Below are positions 1-6,873 of a DNA stretch of 14,577 nucleotides, piece by piece. A model generated the notes under the pieces. The model was not told the DNA's origin and did no database searches. It saw nothing but the letters and a program-made list of their open reading frames with translations. The stretch comes from an uncultured Kiloniellales bacterium (lineage in GTDB: Bacteria > Pseudomonadota > Alphaproteobacteria > Kiloniellales > JAKSDN01), in assembly GCA_947259625.1 (NCBI GenBank), contig CAMYMY010000127.1, forward strand, positions 1 through 14,577, in the 5' to 3' direction. The translations under genes and the position numbers were made by a program. Each line of letters begins with the position of its first letter. The first letter of the stretch is position 1.

Positions 1-180
1 CTGGAGGCCCTAGGCAAGGTCGAGGCGCTATGGCCCCGGTTCGACATGGCCGTCCAGAGAGTCCTGAGCGCAAAGGCAGCCGCCAAAGAAGATGTGATCG
101 CCATAGGCGAGTACAACCCGCGCCTGGTCGAGGCCGCCGTGGAGATGATGACAACGGTCTTTAAGACCGGCCGACAGTAG
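1..180 (+). CDS. PilJ-type sensor domain protein, C-terminal fragment
   Basis: Reading frame 1 is open from the first base to the TAG at 178-180, giving the last 59 residues of a protein that begins outside the window. The pattern (a Trp-Pro-Arg-Phe motif, then a VLSAKAA stretch, then an acidic helix with YNPRLVEAAVEMM) resembles the four-helix PilJ / type IV pilus chemotaxis-transducer N-terminal domain, a periplasmic sensor module. No membrane segment or signalling domain is visible in this piece. Its last codons overlap the antisense C-terminal codons of the IS630 relic (transposase stop at 161-163). The natural C-terminus may therefore have been replaced or cut by the insertion. The family call rests on about 50 residues and is moderate. 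Confidence 0.55.
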   Translation: MEALGKVEALWPRFDMAVQRVLSAKAAAKEDVIAIGEYNPRLVEAAVEMMTTVFKTGRQ

Positions 181-581
181 CCCGTTTTCGGTTTGCGACG
201 GATTGGATGCGCCGGGGCTGATCGATGGGTTTGTTCCAGGCTTGGCAGGGGGCGTCGACGGTGGCGTCGTAGGTCTCAAAGGCGCGGTTTGAAAGGGGCT
301 CCGCCGCGGATATTGCCAGATGGTCTCGGCGGGATCGAGTTCCGGGCGGCAGCGGCGGGAGGGTTATGTGTTCGGACGGCTCGAGCTTATCGGTGGTGTG
401 CCATCCGGCCTGGTCCATGAGGACGATGGCGCGCGCCCTCCAGACGGCTCCGCCCCTCGGCAACCGCGGCCAAGGCCAGTGAACGCGCGCACTGCCGCGC
501 GTCCCGGCTTCGGCTCGCCAGAGCCCGAAGCTGTGCCGCGCTGCGATCCTCTCGAATCGGTATCGCTGCCGGCATCGTCAT
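161..581 (-). pseudogene. IS630-family transposase relic, internally deleted and frameshifted
   Basis: Two minus-strand pieces in different frames match the two ends of an IS630-type DDE transposase. The N-terminal piece (ATG at 581 or 575, down to about 432) reads MPAAIPIREDRSAAQLRALA and continues with SRSRDARQ and LALAAVAEGRSRLEGA, which is the usual start and helix-turn-helix region of this family. The C-terminal piece (about 430 to the TAA at 161-163) holds LMDQAGWHTT, ITLPPLPPG, LSNRAFETYD and AWNKPIDQPRRI, which are typical of the family's end. Roughly 250 middle residues, with most of the catalytic domain, are missing at a junction near 429-435. The ELNPVEN motif carrying the catalytic Glu is also degraded. 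The element cannot encode an active transposase. The match is by remembered family pattern. Confidence 0.8.
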
Positions 582-788
582 CCCCTCCATCGTTGTGCAA
601 ACCACAACCACAGAGACTCACAAACCGCCCCGAGCCGGGAATCCCCCAATTTGAGCCAGACTCAATGACCGATGGCATAATACGCGCCGTTTCGTTGATC
701 GCGGGCCCGCCTGTCGCCCTCGGCAGAGGACCGAAGCCGGTCCCGGCCGACGCGGAAACCGGACGGAAGGAACCGGCCTTCGCTCCCG
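582..788. other. Gene-free stretch beyond the IS630 relic, possible element end
   Basis: No credible gene is visible between the relic's N-terminal codons and the M23 stop. At 651-665 there is a short inverted repeat, TTGAG-ccaga-CTCAA, at the place where an outer end of the IS element might lie. A matching copy is not found near 140-180 on the other side, so terminal inverted repeats are not demonstrated. The M23 gene ends at 789, and no hairpin followed by a T-run was found downstream of it in this stretch. Confidence 0.3.
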
Positions 789-2387
789 TCAGGGATAGAG
801 CGTCAGTCCGGACAGGGCGTCTTCCCGGTCGGCCACCTTGAAAACGTGGATTCCCGCCTTGAGGAAATTCATCGGATCGTGGGGCTTGCCGTCGACCAGC
901 ACCTCGTAATGGACGTGGGGGCCGGTGCTGCGCCCCGAAGTGCCGACCAAGGCGATCATCTCGCGGTGGCCGACCTGCTGCCCCACCGTGAATAGGATCT
1001 TGCGCAGGTGGGCGTAGCGGGTCCGGATGCCGTAGCCGTGGTCAATTTCGATCAAACGGCCGTAGCGCCCCTTCCAACCGGCAAAAACCACTTCTCCGGG
1101 CGCCGTGCTGAGCACCGGGGTCAGGAGCGGCGCTTTGAAGTCGAGGCCGAGGTGCTTGGACATCCGCCCGTTGACCGGGTCCCGCCGGGAGCCGAAACCA
1201 CTGCTGATACGGTATTGCTCCAGCGGCGCGGCCAGCGGCAGACTGCGCAGCAGCTCCTGAAGACCTTCCCAGCGTTCGACCTGCTCGTCGAGCAGGGTCA
1301 AAGAGGTCTCGGCGGCCTGCACCGGATCGGAATCGGTCAGGAATTCCCCTGGGATGAAGGGGCCGCCCTGCCCGATTTCGGGGCTGTCGGTCCCATCCCC
1401 CGGCAGCAGCGCGGCGACGTTGAGACCGGCCATGGCCACGGTCTCTTCGAAGAGCGCGATGTCGAGCAGGGTGTGGTCGGTCAGGCGGTCGAGGCCGGCT
1501 TTCTGGATCTCGCCCATCTCCTCCAACTGCCGTGACAAGTGACTCCTGCGGAGATCGAGATCGTCGCGCTCGTCCTCGAGGGCAGCGATGCGCTGCCTCT
1601 CGCCTCGCAACGAGGCCTGCAACGCAGCGATCTCCATCTTGAGCCTGATCCGGGTTTCCTTGGCCTGTGCCACCTGCTGCGCAAATCGGTCGCCGAGCCG
1701 AGGCACGGGGGCCTTGCTGATCCGGCGTTCGGGCCGCGGCACTTCCACAAGCGCCTTTCCCCACCGGGACACCGCAGCGACCGCCACCGACGGCTCGCTC
1801 GGACCCGGGCGCCCGGCAGCCCCAAGATCCGCGTCCAGGCCCTCCGCCGCCACGAGATCGAAGGCGGCGACCGGCGCGGGATCCGCCGCGACCACTACCG
1901 GCGGGTCGTCCGGCCCCTGGGGTCCGGCGGCGCCGGGATCGTCCAGATCCACGCCCAATCCTTCCGCGGCCACCAGGTCCAGGGTGTTGGCCCGCCCGGC
2001 CCAGGGGCTCTGGCCCTCCCCGCGCACGAAATCGATGATCTCCCGGCGGACGGTTTCGAGCGCCACCTTGGCCGACTCGGCCGCTTCCCGGCCGTATATC
2101 CGAGGGGGCTCGCCCTCGCTCTCAAGGGCCGGCTGCGTCACCTCCTCGGCCGACGACGCCGCCTCGGGCTCGCAGCGCGGCCGAAAAAGGCCGCAGTCCC
2201 AGCGGTACCCGGCGGAAACGTCGTCGAGGGCGCCGCCGGCGAAGTATTCGCACTGGCAGAGCCTCGACTGCTGGCAGAGAAGTCGGCCGGCGGTCTGCGC
2301 GCTGCACTGCACCTCCTGTGCCCTCGCGCCCGTCACGACCGTCAGCGCCGCGCAAAGCGCGGCGATCCCCATCGTTGATCTTGTCAT
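789..2387 (-). CDS. Secreted M23 (LytM-type) peptidoglycan endopeptidase
   Basis: A 532-residue exported protein. Residues 1-23 form a signal peptide ending ARA, just before QEVQCSA. The mature N-terminus has six Cys within 45 residues (28, 38, 44, 46, 65, 72). Residues 137-205 carry two copies of a DLVAAEGL-xx-DL unit 40 residues apart in an Ala/Pro-rich linker. Residues 235-300 are a charged coiled coil. The M23 domain fills about 393-515. Its zinc ligands are H412 and D416 (HLGLD) and H493 (HVH), with H460 and H491 as catalytic partners. All are present, so it should be an active peptide cross-link hydrolase in the periplasm, unlike the EnvC-type activators that lack them. The ATG at 2387 has AAAGGGAC close upstream. 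An inverted repeat lies at 2428-2451. The domain call is firm; the N-terminal part is unrecognised. Confidence 0.9.
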   Translation of the reverse strand: MTRSTMGIAALCAALTVVTGARAQEVQCSAQTAGRLLCQQSRLCQCEYFAGGALDDVSAGYRWDCGLFRPRCEPEAASSAEEVTQPALESEGEPPRIYGREAAESAKVALETVRREIIDFVRGEGQSPWAGRANTLDLVAAEGLGVDLDDPGAAGPQGPDDPPVVVAADPAPVAAFDLVAAEGLDADLGAAGRPGPSEPSVAVAAVSRWGKALVEVPRPERRISKAPVPRLGDRFAQQVAQAKETRIRLKMEIAALQASLRGERQRIAALEDERDDLDLRRSHLSRQLEEMGEIQKAGLDRLTDHTLLDIALFEETVAMAGLNVAALLPGDGTDSPEIGQGGPFIPGEFLTDSDPVQAAETSLTLLDEQVERWEGLQELLRSLPLAAPLEQYRISSGFGSRRDPVNGRMSKHLGLDFKAPLLTPVLSTAPGEVVFAGWKGRYGRLIEIDHGYGIRTRYAHLRKILFTVGQQVGHREMIALVGTSGRSTGPHVHYEVLVDGKPHDPMNFLKAGIHVFKVADREDALSGLTLYP

Positions 2388-2427
2388 GTCCCTTTATTAC
2401 TTTTCTTACGCCTACCTGGTGAGAACA

Positions 2428-2451
2428 ATTTTAGGGCAATTTGGCCCAAAT
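2428..2451. promoter_or_regulatory. Imperfect AT-flanked inverted repeat upstream of the M23 gene
   Basis: Arms ATTT..GGGC and GCCC-AAAT surround a 6-base centre, with two extra bases in one arm. It lies 41-64 bases upstream of the M23 start, in the most AT-rich part of a 257-bp intergenic region (2388-2644) that otherwise holds nothing recognisable. It could be an operator or part of a promoter. No convincing -35/-10 pair was found, so the role is a guess. Confidence 0.25.
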
Positions 2452-2644
2452 GTCGAGCCGGACCTGCGCCTGTCAGGATCAGGGACTCTATCCGGCCACA
2501 ATTACTACGGGAGGGATTCCGGCACTACATCCCGCTCCGCTGTTCATCTCAGATCGCTGTGCTCCCGCGCTGGATCCTCAGCTGGCTCAGTTGTGAACTG
2601 CGGGCGGGTCAAGGTAAAGCCCCGGGCCCTTCGCGCACCGCGGC

Positions 2645-3877
2645 TCAAACCACCGCATCGAGGGCCTGGATCAGGCGGTCGACCTCATGGCCCGTGTTGT
2701 AGTGGACCATGGAGACGCGGACGAGGCCGTCCTCCGGGTCGATGCCCAGGCCCTCGACGCAGCGGTGAGCGTAGAAGTGACCATGGTTTATGGCGATCCG
2801 CTCGCGGCCAAGCACCTCGACGACCTCGGCGGGCCGGCGGCCCTCGACGACGAAGGAGAAGGTCGGCAGTCGACGGTCGCCGGGTGTCCCGCCGCCGATC
2901 AGGCGCACCCCGGGCTTGTCCGCGAGGTAGGCGAGGAATGGTTCCGACAGCCGTTGTTCCTGCTCCGCGAAGAGGCCGAAGACCCGTCCGAGCCGCGCGT
3001 GTAGATCGTTCTCCGGCTGCTCGAAGTGGTGTTGGTAGACCGCCTCGAAATACTCGACGATGCCGCTGAGCGAGGCCACCGCCTCGTAGTTCAGGCCGCC
3101 GGGATTGAGCTTCGCGGAGATGTTGTCTTCGTGAAAGAAGTGGTTCTGGTTGGCCGCCTCCTGGATTCGCTCCCTCTTGCCGTAGAGCAGCGCGACGTGG
3201 GGGCCGTAGAGCTTGTAGAGGCTGAACAGGTAGAAATCGACGTCGAGCGCCTTGACGTCCATCAGCCGGTGCGCCGCGTAGGCCACCGCATCGACGCAGA
3301 CCATGGCGCCGGCGGCGTGGGCCTTGGCGGTGATCTCCGCCACGGGGTTGACCGACCCGACAATGTTGGACACCTGGGGAAAGCAGACGAGCCGCGTGCG
3401 TCCGGAGAGCAGCCCGTCGAGATCCGCCGGGTCGAGCTCGCCGCTCGCCGGGTCGATCCGCCATTCCCTGACCTCGATCCCGAACTCGGCGAGCCGCCGC
3501 CAGGCGCCACTGTTGGCCTCGTGGTCCTGGTTGGTGACGATGATCTCGTCACCCGGCCGGAACAGCGGTCGCAGCGCCTGGGCGAGCACGTAGACGTTGA
3601 GCGTGGTCGAAGGGCCGACGACGATCTCGTCCGTTTCCGCGTTGATCATCCGGGCCATGAGCCGGCGGGCGGTGTCGAGCCGTTCGGTGGACAGCGCCGA
3701 GAGCGGGTTGAGCGCCGCCGGCTGCACCTGGCTCTCGCTCATGAAGTCCGTCATGCGCTTGATGACGCTCTGCGGCAGATAGGAGCCGCCGGCGTTCTCG
3801 AAATAGGCCCAGCCGTTGCCGAGGTTCGGGAACTGCCGTCGCACGAAGTCCAGATCGAGGGTCGCGGTATCGGTCAT
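2645..3877 (-). CDS. Class V aminotransferase-fold PLP enzyme, cysteine-desulfurase-like (VC1184-type)
   Basis: A complete 410-residue fold-type I PLP enzyme, close in length to the SufS/NifS family. Visible landmarks are the N-terminal YFENAGGSYLP, H119 in DHEANSGAW (ring-stacking His), D196 in VDAVAYAAH (pyridine-nitrogen Asp), the Schiff-base K222 in SLYKLYGPH, and a C-terminal VHYNTGHEVDRLI similar to the end of SufS. In SufS the catalytic Cys follows Gly-His-His; here the aligned GHFYA places Tyr369 there, and the nearest Cys is 373. Cysteine desulfurase activity is therefore doubtful, and the true substrate is unknown. The ATG at 3877 has GGAG six bases upstream. The gene stands alone, divergent from the MFS gene, with no iron-sulfur assembly genes nearby. 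Confidence 0.85.
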   Translation of the reverse strand: MTDTATLDLDFVRRQFPNLGNGWAYFENAGGSYLPQSVIKRMTDFMSESQVQPAALNPLSALSTERLDTARRLMARMINAETDEIVVGPSTTLNVYVLAQALRPLFRPGDEIIVTNQDHEANSGAWRRLAEFGIEVREWRIDPASGELDPADLDGLLSGRTRLVCFPQVSNIVGSVNPVAEITAKAHAAGAMVCVDAVAYAAHRLMDVKALDVDFYLFSLYKLYGPHVALLYGKRERIQEAANQNHFFHEDNISAKLNPGGLNYEAVASLSGIVEYFEAVYQHHFEQPENDLHARLGRVFGLFAEQEQRLSEPFLAYLADKPGVRLIGGGTPGDRRLPTFSFVVEGRRPAEVVEVLGRERIAINHGHFYAHRCVEGLGIDPEDGLVRVSMVHYNTGHEVDRLIQALDAVV

Positions 3878-3930
3878 GCCGGGCTCCGGTCGGAGAGATG
3901 ACGTGAAAGCTTAACTCTAGGAGGCCGCTC

Positions 3931-4011
3931 CAGGAAACTTCCTGCCATACGGACAGGGATCTTGCCAGAACTCTCTGTCACGGTCGGCCGGGAACGGCTG
4001 GTCACGGTGAC
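3931..4011. promoter_or_regulatory. Palindromes in the divergent PLP-enzyme / MFS intergenic region
   Basis: The 207-bp gap between the two divergent starts contains a CAGGAA-ac-TTCCTG inverted repeat (3931-3944), an octamer GTCACGGT (3977-3984), and 24 bases further on the same octamer inside a perfect palindrome GTCACGGTGAC (4001-4011). Sites like these between divergent genes often bind a repressor controlling one or both. No regulator gene is adjacent and no clear promoter boxes were found, so this is inference from symmetry alone. Confidence 0.35.
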
Positions 4012-4026
4012 ACGGCGAAAGTATGC

Positions 4027-4054
4027 TTGGCCGCCGGTGCGGCCAACCTTTTTC
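4027..4054 (+). terminator. Terminator-like hairpin in the MFS leader (possible attenuator)
   Basis: The perfect 8-bp arms TTGGCCGC and GCGGCCAA enclose the loop CGGT and are followed by CC and a run of five T (4049-4053). The shape is that of a Rho-independent terminator on the plus strand. It lies 31 bases before the chosen MFS start, and no plus-strand gene ends upstream of it. It would therefore stop a leader transcript unless an alternative fold forms. The CGGCC at 3985-3989 could pair with the 5' arm instead. Confidence 0.5.
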
Positions 4055-4084
4055 GGGTCCTCTGGAAGCGACGGTTCCGTTCCG

Positions 4085-5296
4085 ATGAGCAAAAGACATA
4101 CTTCCGGCTCCTTGCTCGCCTGGTTCTCCTTGGGCCATCTGTCCAACGACTGGGCGCCGGCCGCGGTCTGGCTGCTCACGCCGGCCATCGCCGCGTCCCT
4201 GGCGCTCAGCCCGGCCGAGCTCGGCCTGCTCATCACGATTCACAGCGTCGGCGCGGCGCTGGCCTTCCTGCCCGCCGGCGTGCTGGCGGACCGGGTGACC
4301 AACCGGGGTCGGCTCTTGCTCGCGACCTTCTGGTGGGTCGCGATCGGCTATTTCGCCGCCTCCTTCGCCCCGGGGTTCTGGACGCTTGCCCTGCTGCTTG
4401 CCGTGGCGGGCATGGGCGACGCGGCCTGGCACCCCATCGCCACCGGGGTGCTCGTCGAGGGCATGCCCGGGCGGCGCGCCCGGGCGCTCGGCCTTCACGC
4501 CGTGGGCGGCACCCTCGCGGAAGTCCTGGCGCCCTTGAGCGTCGGCTTCCTGATCGGAGTCTTCGACTGGCGTACGACGCTGCAGCTCTCGGCGATCCCG
4601 GCCGTCCTCATGGGTCTGGCGTTCTTCCGCATCGCCGCCCGAGTCCCCGCCTCGCCGCACGCGGCGATTTCGCGCGCCGATTTTCGGACCCTGTGGAACG
4701 CGTGGCGCCGGCCGGCGGGGCTCGGCATGATTGGGACGATCAGCGTCTACAACATGGCCTTCCTCGCCCTGCTCAGCATGACGCCGCTGTTCCTGCAGCG
4801 GGTGCACGGCTTCTCGCCTGCAGAAACCGGCCTGGTGTTTTCCTCGATGCTGCTGGTCGGCGCCGCGGTCCAGCCTTTCGTCGGTCACCTATCCGATCTG
4901 ACCGGGCGCAAACGGGTCGTGATCGTCGGCAACCTCGCGGCCGCGGGCGCTGCCCTGGCAGTCGCCCTCGGCCCCGGCCCGGTGAGCCTGATCGCCGCCC
5001 TGATCGCGACCGCCGCGCTCTTGGTGGGCATTCGCTCGGCGGTCCTGGCCGCGGCGGTGGAGTTTGCCGGCGGGCGCGAGGCCACCACGCTCGGGCTCGC
5101 CTTTGCGGTCCTGGATGGGGTCGGCGCGCTGGGCGCCCTCCTGGCCGGCGCGGTCGGCAGCTTCGACCTGCACTATGCCTTTCTCCTGGCAGCCGGCCTG
5201 GCGGTATTGGCCGCCGCCCTGGCCCTCCCCGTAGCATTTGCCTCGGGTGCACGCGAAGCGGCCCCGGTCGTGGAACCTGTCGGCGGCGCCGAATGA
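4085..5296 (+). CDS. MFS transporter, 12-TM, resembling the fosmidomycin-resistance exporter group
   Basis: A 403-residue inner-membrane transporter, the standard length for a 12-helix major facilitator. Helix 1 begins LLAWFSLGHLSNDW. The loop after helix 2 carries the MFS signature GVLADRVTNRGRLL, with its counterpart GHLSDLTGRKRVV in the second half. The polar central loop (about 190-212) separates the two six-helix bundles. GHLSND and the general layout recall Fsr-like exporters, but the substrate cannot be read from sequence. ATG 4085 was chosen because it puts the first helix near the N-terminus. A TTG at 3962 is in frame and open, but would add 41 non-membrane residues and span the hairpin. 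The ribosome site for 4085 is weak (GGAAG, 16 bases away). The gene converges on the chemoreceptor gene with a 9-bp gap. Confidence 0.85.
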   Translation: MSKRHTSGSLLAWFSLGHLSNDWAPAAVWLLTPAIAASLALSPAELGLLITIHSVGAALAFLPAGVLADRVTNRGRLLLATFWWVAIGYFAASFAPGFWTLALLLAVAGMGDAAWHPIATGVLVEGMPGRRARALGLHAVGGTLAEVLAPLSVGFLIGVFDWRTTLQLSAIPAVLMGLAFFRIAARVPASPHAAISRADFRTLWNAWRRPAGLGMIGTISVYNMAFLALLSMTPLFLQRVHGFSPAETGLVFSSMLLVGAAVQPFVGHLSDLTGRKRVVIVGNLAAAGAALAVALGPGPVSLIAALIATAALLVGIRSAVLAAAVEFAGGREATTLGLAFAVLDGVGALGALLAGAVGSFDLHYAFLLAAGLAVLAAALALPVAFASGAREAAPVVEPVGGAE

Positions 5297-5305
5297 ACCG
5301 GAAGG

Positions 5306-6643
5306 TCAGCCGGTCGATGCCTCTTGAAGCTCCTCCAGCAGCCGAAGCACGTCCTTCGAGGCGTCTTCAACCTCGGCGATCTCGGACAAGGCGCCGGACA
5401 GGTCACCGGCGTTGTACCGCCGTGTGGCTTCGATGCCGTGCCTGTGAACCCGGACGTGGGGCTCTTCCAGACTCCTGAAGGCCCGATCCTCGCGATAGTC
5501 CGCCGCCGAGGCGCCGTAGTACCACGTGCCCAGGCGGCACGAATGATGGTCGCTCAGCTCGCTCTCCGCCAAATGGCAGCGCCCGACCAGCATGTCGGCC
5601 AAGCGCTTCTTCCAGATGACGTGGTCGGCCTTGGCGAGGCGAATGATCTTGCCCGGAAGCTCATAGGTGCTCAGTTCGGCCAGCTGCTCGCCGATGCGCT
5701 GGACCGTGGTATCCATGGCGTCCGCTGCCTTCTCGATCTGCTCGACCGTGGATTTCGTCATTTGGGCGACGCTGCTTACGCCGCTGGCCACCTCGCCGGA
5801 GGCCTCCGACTGCTGCGAGAGAACGGAGTCGATCTCGGACATGCCGCCCTTGACCTTGTCGACCTGCTGATTGATCTCGCGCATCCCGTCGCCCACGGAC
5901 CCGATGACCCGCCGCCCCGCTTCCACGGCCCGGGCGCCCTTGTCCATCGACTCGACTATGGACGACATCTCGGTTCGAAGGGCCTCGATCCGGTCGCGAA
6001 TGTCGTTGGTCGCATCGGCGGTCTGCTTCGAGAGGCCCTTGACCTCGGAGGCCACCACCGCAAAGCCCTTTCCGGCATCCCCGGCCCGCGCTGCTTCGAT
6101 CGTGGCGTTCAGGGCGAGCAGGTTCGTCTGGGCGGCGATCTTTTCGATCGACGTGACAATCTCGCCGATCTGCCTCGATGCCTCCGCCAAGCCGCCCGCC
6201 TTCTGGGTCGCCTCCGTGACCGCGACATCGATCGCCTCCGTGGCGGCGATCGCGTCCGCGGAGGCCCTGGCCCCCTCGGCGGTCGCCTTTTCCACACCCC
6301 CCACGTATCCAAGGGCATTGGCGCTGCTGTGCCCTATCTCCCTGATCCCGGCCACCAGCTCCTCGACGGCCGCGGCCATCGATTGCGCTTGAGCGTCCAC
6401 ATCTCGAGCGGCGCTCAGCATGTGGCCGCTCGAGATGGCCGTCTCGTTGGCGCCCACCGACTGAGCAACGGCGTTGTCCAGGGATGACGTGACGTTCTGC
6501 GCACAGCGCGAGATTAGCCGTTCGACCGCCTTGGACAGGGGGTCGTCGCCGGCCGGCCGGGCGGTGAGATCCCCTTCGACGACCTTGTTCAGGCACCGGA
6601 TGAGATCGTCGTCGCGCTGGTCGATACGGGCTGGCTCGTTCAC
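5306..6643 (-). CDS. Soluble methyl-accepting chemoreceptor with C-terminal zinc-binding CZB domain
   Basis: A 445-residue cytoplasmic chemoreceptor with no membrane segment or signal peptide. It starts with a short HAMP-like stretch (DDLIRCLNKVVEGDLTARP), followed by a long coiled-coil signalling domain whose tip (about 165-207) has the conserved IAAQTNLLALNATIEAARAG and GFAVVASEVKGLS motifs that contact CheA/CheW. The C-terminal CZB domain shows the His-Cys-His-His zinc set: H341 (ADHVIW), C369 (CRLGTWYY), H396 and H400 (PHVRVH). Related soluble receptors such as Helicobacter TlpD use CZB to sense zinc or oxidants. GTG 6643 was chosen because GGAGG lies nine bases upstream; the ATG at 6679 has no ribosome site. 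No other chemotaxis genes are nearby, so it must serve CheA/CheW encoded elsewhere. Confidence 0.92.
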   Translation of the reverse strand: MNEPARIDQRDDDLIRCLNKVVEGDLTARPAGDDPLSKAVERLISRCAQNVTSSLDNAVAQSVGANETAISSGHMLSAARDVDAQAQSMAAAVEELVAGIREIGHSSANALGYVGGVEKATAEGARASADAIAATEAIDVAVTEATQKAGGLAEASRQIGEIVTSIEKIAAQTNLLALNATIEAARAGDAGKGFAVVASEVKGLSKQTADATNDIRDRIEALRTEMSSIVESMDKGARAVEAGRRVIGSVGDGMREINQQVDKVKGGMSEIDSVLSQQSEASGEVASGVSSVAQMTKSTVEQIEKAADAMDTTVQRIGEQLAELSTYELPGKIIRLAKADHVIWKKRLADMLVGRCHLAESELSDHHSCRLGTWYYGASAADYREDRAFRSLEEPHVRVHRHGIEATRRYNAGDLSGALSEIAEVEDASKDVLRLLEELQEASTG

Positions 6644-6873
6644 TTCCGGTATCCTCCGGTTCCGCCGGAGCCCGGACATTCGGAAAGCCGCAAAAATGGG
6701 CCTCGCCGATTTGCCGGCCGCTCGGCCGAACCAATCGTTTTAGACTAATAGATTCTGTGTATCGGCTCTCGGCGTTAATTTTTTGCTTATTTTTCCGCCT
6801 TCTCGGCCGACGGGCTGGCGCAAAGAACGGACGGGGGCCTTGAGAGGACGAAACGCCGCGATCCGGCGCGCCG
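6644..6873. other. Intergenic region between chemoreceptor and gatB
   Basis: This 230-bp gap between two minus-strand genes should hold the chemoreceptor promoter and the end of the gat operon transcript. The segment 6738-6795 is markedly AT-rich compared with its surroundings and is the likely promoter zone, but I could not assign a good -35/-10 pair. No hairpin with a T-run follows gatB, so Rho-independent termination of the operon is not evident. No gene is seen here. Confidence 0.4.

Noticed and set aside
700..788. Terminator after the M23 gene
   Set aside because: Two GCCGGT-type segments can pair across a long loop, but no T-run follows on the minus strand.
1588..3069. Open plus-strand frame spanning the M23 gene, the intergenic gap and part of the PLP gene
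   Set aside because: It crosses two well-supported opposite-strand genes and encodes Arg/Pro/Ser-rich sequence typical of GC-rich shadows.
3026..3901. Open plus-strand frame antisense to the PLP enzyme gene
   Set aside because: Composition is that of a reverse-frame shadow; no recognisable family.
3890..4026. Known riboswitch aptamer in the MFS leader
   Set aside because: I compared it from memory with the fluoride, guanidine and manganese (yybP-ykoY) types and saw no match; only the terminator-like hairpin is supported.
5324..6487. Open plus-strand frame antisense to the chemoreceptor gene
   Set aside because: Shadow of the chemoreceptor; the translation has no domain signature, and the minus-strand product is certain.
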